The notes under the pieces: model-generated
Database searches by the model: none
What the model was told of the DNA's origin: nothing
What the model saw: only the letters and a program-made list of their open reading frames with translations
Program-made: the position numbers and the translations under genes
In this document: one piece after another, positions 5,564 through 6,460 of the stretch
Layout: each line of letters starts with the position of its first letter
How positions within the stretch are numbered: position 1 is the first letter of the stretch
Origin: JBOGXF01 sp050694275
GTDB lineage: Bacteria > Actinomycetota > CADDZG01 > WHSQ01
NCBI GenBank assembly: GCA_050694275.1
Contig: JBOGXF010000027.1
Coordinates: forward strand, 1 to 6,460
DNA length: 6,460 nucleotides
Direction of reading: 5' to 3'

Positions 5564-6460
5564 GTGCGAAGAGACCTCCTCAAGTCCTTCCTCGAGGTCG
5601 GGGTGCAGCTCACCCAGACGCTCGACATCGAGCGCGTCCTGACCTCGATCGTCGAGCGCTCCATGCAGCTCACCGAGGCCCGCTACGGCGCCGCCGTGAC
5701 CCTCGCCGAAGACGGCGAGATCAGTCGCTTCCTCCACCGCGGTCTCACCGAGGAGGAAGTCGCCCGCCTGCCCCACTATCCGGAGGGCAAGGGGCTTCTG
5801 GGCCTCGTCCTCACCGACCGGGTCAACGTAAGGTTGGACGCCATCTCGGAGCACTCCGCATCGGTCGGGTTCCCCGACAAGCATGTCCCGATGAAAGCCT
5901 TCCTCGGGGTTCCCATGATCCTGCGGGACGACCTCGTGGGCGCCATCTACCTGACCAAGACACCCGACCAGCAATCGTTCACCGAGGAGGACGAAGAGGT
6001 CGTCTCGGCCATGGCCGCGATGGCCGCCGTCGGCATCGTCAACGCCAGCTTGTTCGCGGCCGAGAAGGAGCGGACCGAACGGACTCTCTTGCTGCGCGAT
6101 ATCGGATCGCGCGTGCGCCGCACCCTCAACGTCTCGAAAGTCGTGTCCGCGACCGTCGAGGTGCTCGGCCGGGCCGCGGGAGTGGACCGTTGCTTCGTCC
6201 GGCTCATGGGCCCCAGCCACGACACGAGCGAGCCCCTCGGAAAGATCCAGGCCGAGTGGGACGCCCCCGGCGTCGAGCCGTTGGTCGCAGATTCGGGCAC
6301 ACAGTTCCCGGTCGAGAGCCTCGCGGTGCAGATGCGCCGCACCCAGTCGAGCAACGACGTCACCACCGACGAGCGCCTGCTGGACGAGGCGCTCCCCGGC
6401 TCCCCCGAGGATCTCCTCGCGCACTCGACGCGGGCCGTGCTGGTGTCTCCTCTCGCGTGG
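5564..6460 (+). CDS. DosS/DosT-like tandem GAF sensor protein, N-terminal part
   Basis: The first 299 residues of a protein that continues past the right edge. A short helix (1-20) leads to a GAF domain (about 21-165), a linker helix (about 166-185) and a second GAF domain (from about 186) that is cut off. The first GAF closely resembles the heme GAF-A domain of mycobacterial DosS/DevS: ARYGAAV, then RLDAISEHSASVGFPDKH, then FLGVP and AIYLT. From my recollection of DosS, H107 falls at the proximal heme ligand His149 and Y129 at Tyr171, with the same spacing of 22. V45 falls at Glu87, a residue that shapes the heme pocket. A heme-bound redox, O2, NO or CO sensor is therefore likely. In DosS the tail is a HisKA_3/HATPase kinase; here the output is unseen and could be a kinase, a phosphatase or a cyclase. 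The GTG start has GGGAG five bases before it. The gene diverges from ridA. Confidence 0.9.
   Translation, partial: MRRDLLKSFLEVGVQLTQTLDIERVLTSIVERSMQLTEARYGAAVTLAEDGEISRFLHRGLTEEEVARLPHYPEGKGLLGLVLTDRVNVRLDAISEHSASVGFPDKHVPMKAFLGVPMILRDDLVGAIYLTKTPDQQSFTEEDEEVVSAMAAMAAVGIVNASLFAAEKERTERTLLLRDIGSRVRRTLNVSKVVSATVEVLGRAAGVDRCFVRLMGPSHDTSEPLGKIQAEWDAPGVEPLVADSGTQFPVESLAVQMRRTQSSNDVTTDERLLDEALPGSPEDLLAHSTRAVLVSPLAW

Noticed and set aside
5534..6424. Minus-strand open frame of 296 codons opposite the GAF sensor
   Set aside because: The plus strand encodes clear GAF domains with a ribosome binding site; the antisense frame has no recognisable domain and is a mirror of GC-rich codon use.

Overview
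The window is high-GC DNA, roughly two thirds G+C by eye, densely packed with genes, and it uses ATG, GTG and TTG starts. The genes include a SpoIIE-type phosphatase with two GAF domains and a sensor protein whose GAF domain resembles mycobacterial DosS/DosT. Together these suggest an actinobacterium (Actinomycetota), probably an uncultured lineage. That placement is an inference from gene content and composition; there is no rRNA or marker gene to confirm it.

Left part, minus strand, in transcription order: an M20-family metallohydrolase (3223-4404), anthranilate phosphoribosyltransferase TrpD (2170-3210), a GAF-GAF-PP2C (SpoIIE-type) phosphatase (283-2067), a 72-residue zinc-ribbon protein (68-286), and the first 23 codons of a class III (CaiB/BaiF-type) CoA-transferase that runs off the left edge (1-71). 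The M20-trpD gap is 12 bases. The last two junctions are 4-base stop/start overlaps. About 100 bases separate trpD from the phosphatase, so there may be two transcription units.

Centre, plus strand: only 20 bases separate the M20 start from the divergent start of an 81-residue single-span membrane protein (4425-4670). Nine bases later comes the most interesting item, a DCC-family (DUF393) thiol-disulfide oxidoreductase (4680-5084). Its first active-site cysteine codon is replaced by an in-frame TGA (4734-4736), so the family motif DGDCxxC reads DGD-TGA-RFC. A perfect 8-bp hairpin with loop GGC begins 9 bases after the TGA, and its loop starts 17 bases after it. That is the arrangement expected of a bacterial SECIS element. 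TGA is an ordinary stop for three neighbouring genes. The best reading is a selenoprotein with a Sec-x-x-Cys active site, which ordinary gene calling would break or miss.

Right part: ridA (5105-5485, minus) converges on the selenoprotein gene. A 78-base intergenic region then separates it from a divergent, incomplete sensor gene (5564-6460 and beyond). The first GAF domain of that sensor carries the His and Tyr that correspond to the heme ligand and distal Tyr of DosS. Redox or gas sensing, a selenium-based thiol oxidoreductase and imine detoxification lie close together, but nothing in the sequence shows that they form one pathway. There is no stretch over 300 bases without a gene, and I saw no tRNA, rRNA, insertion sequence or CRISPR array.
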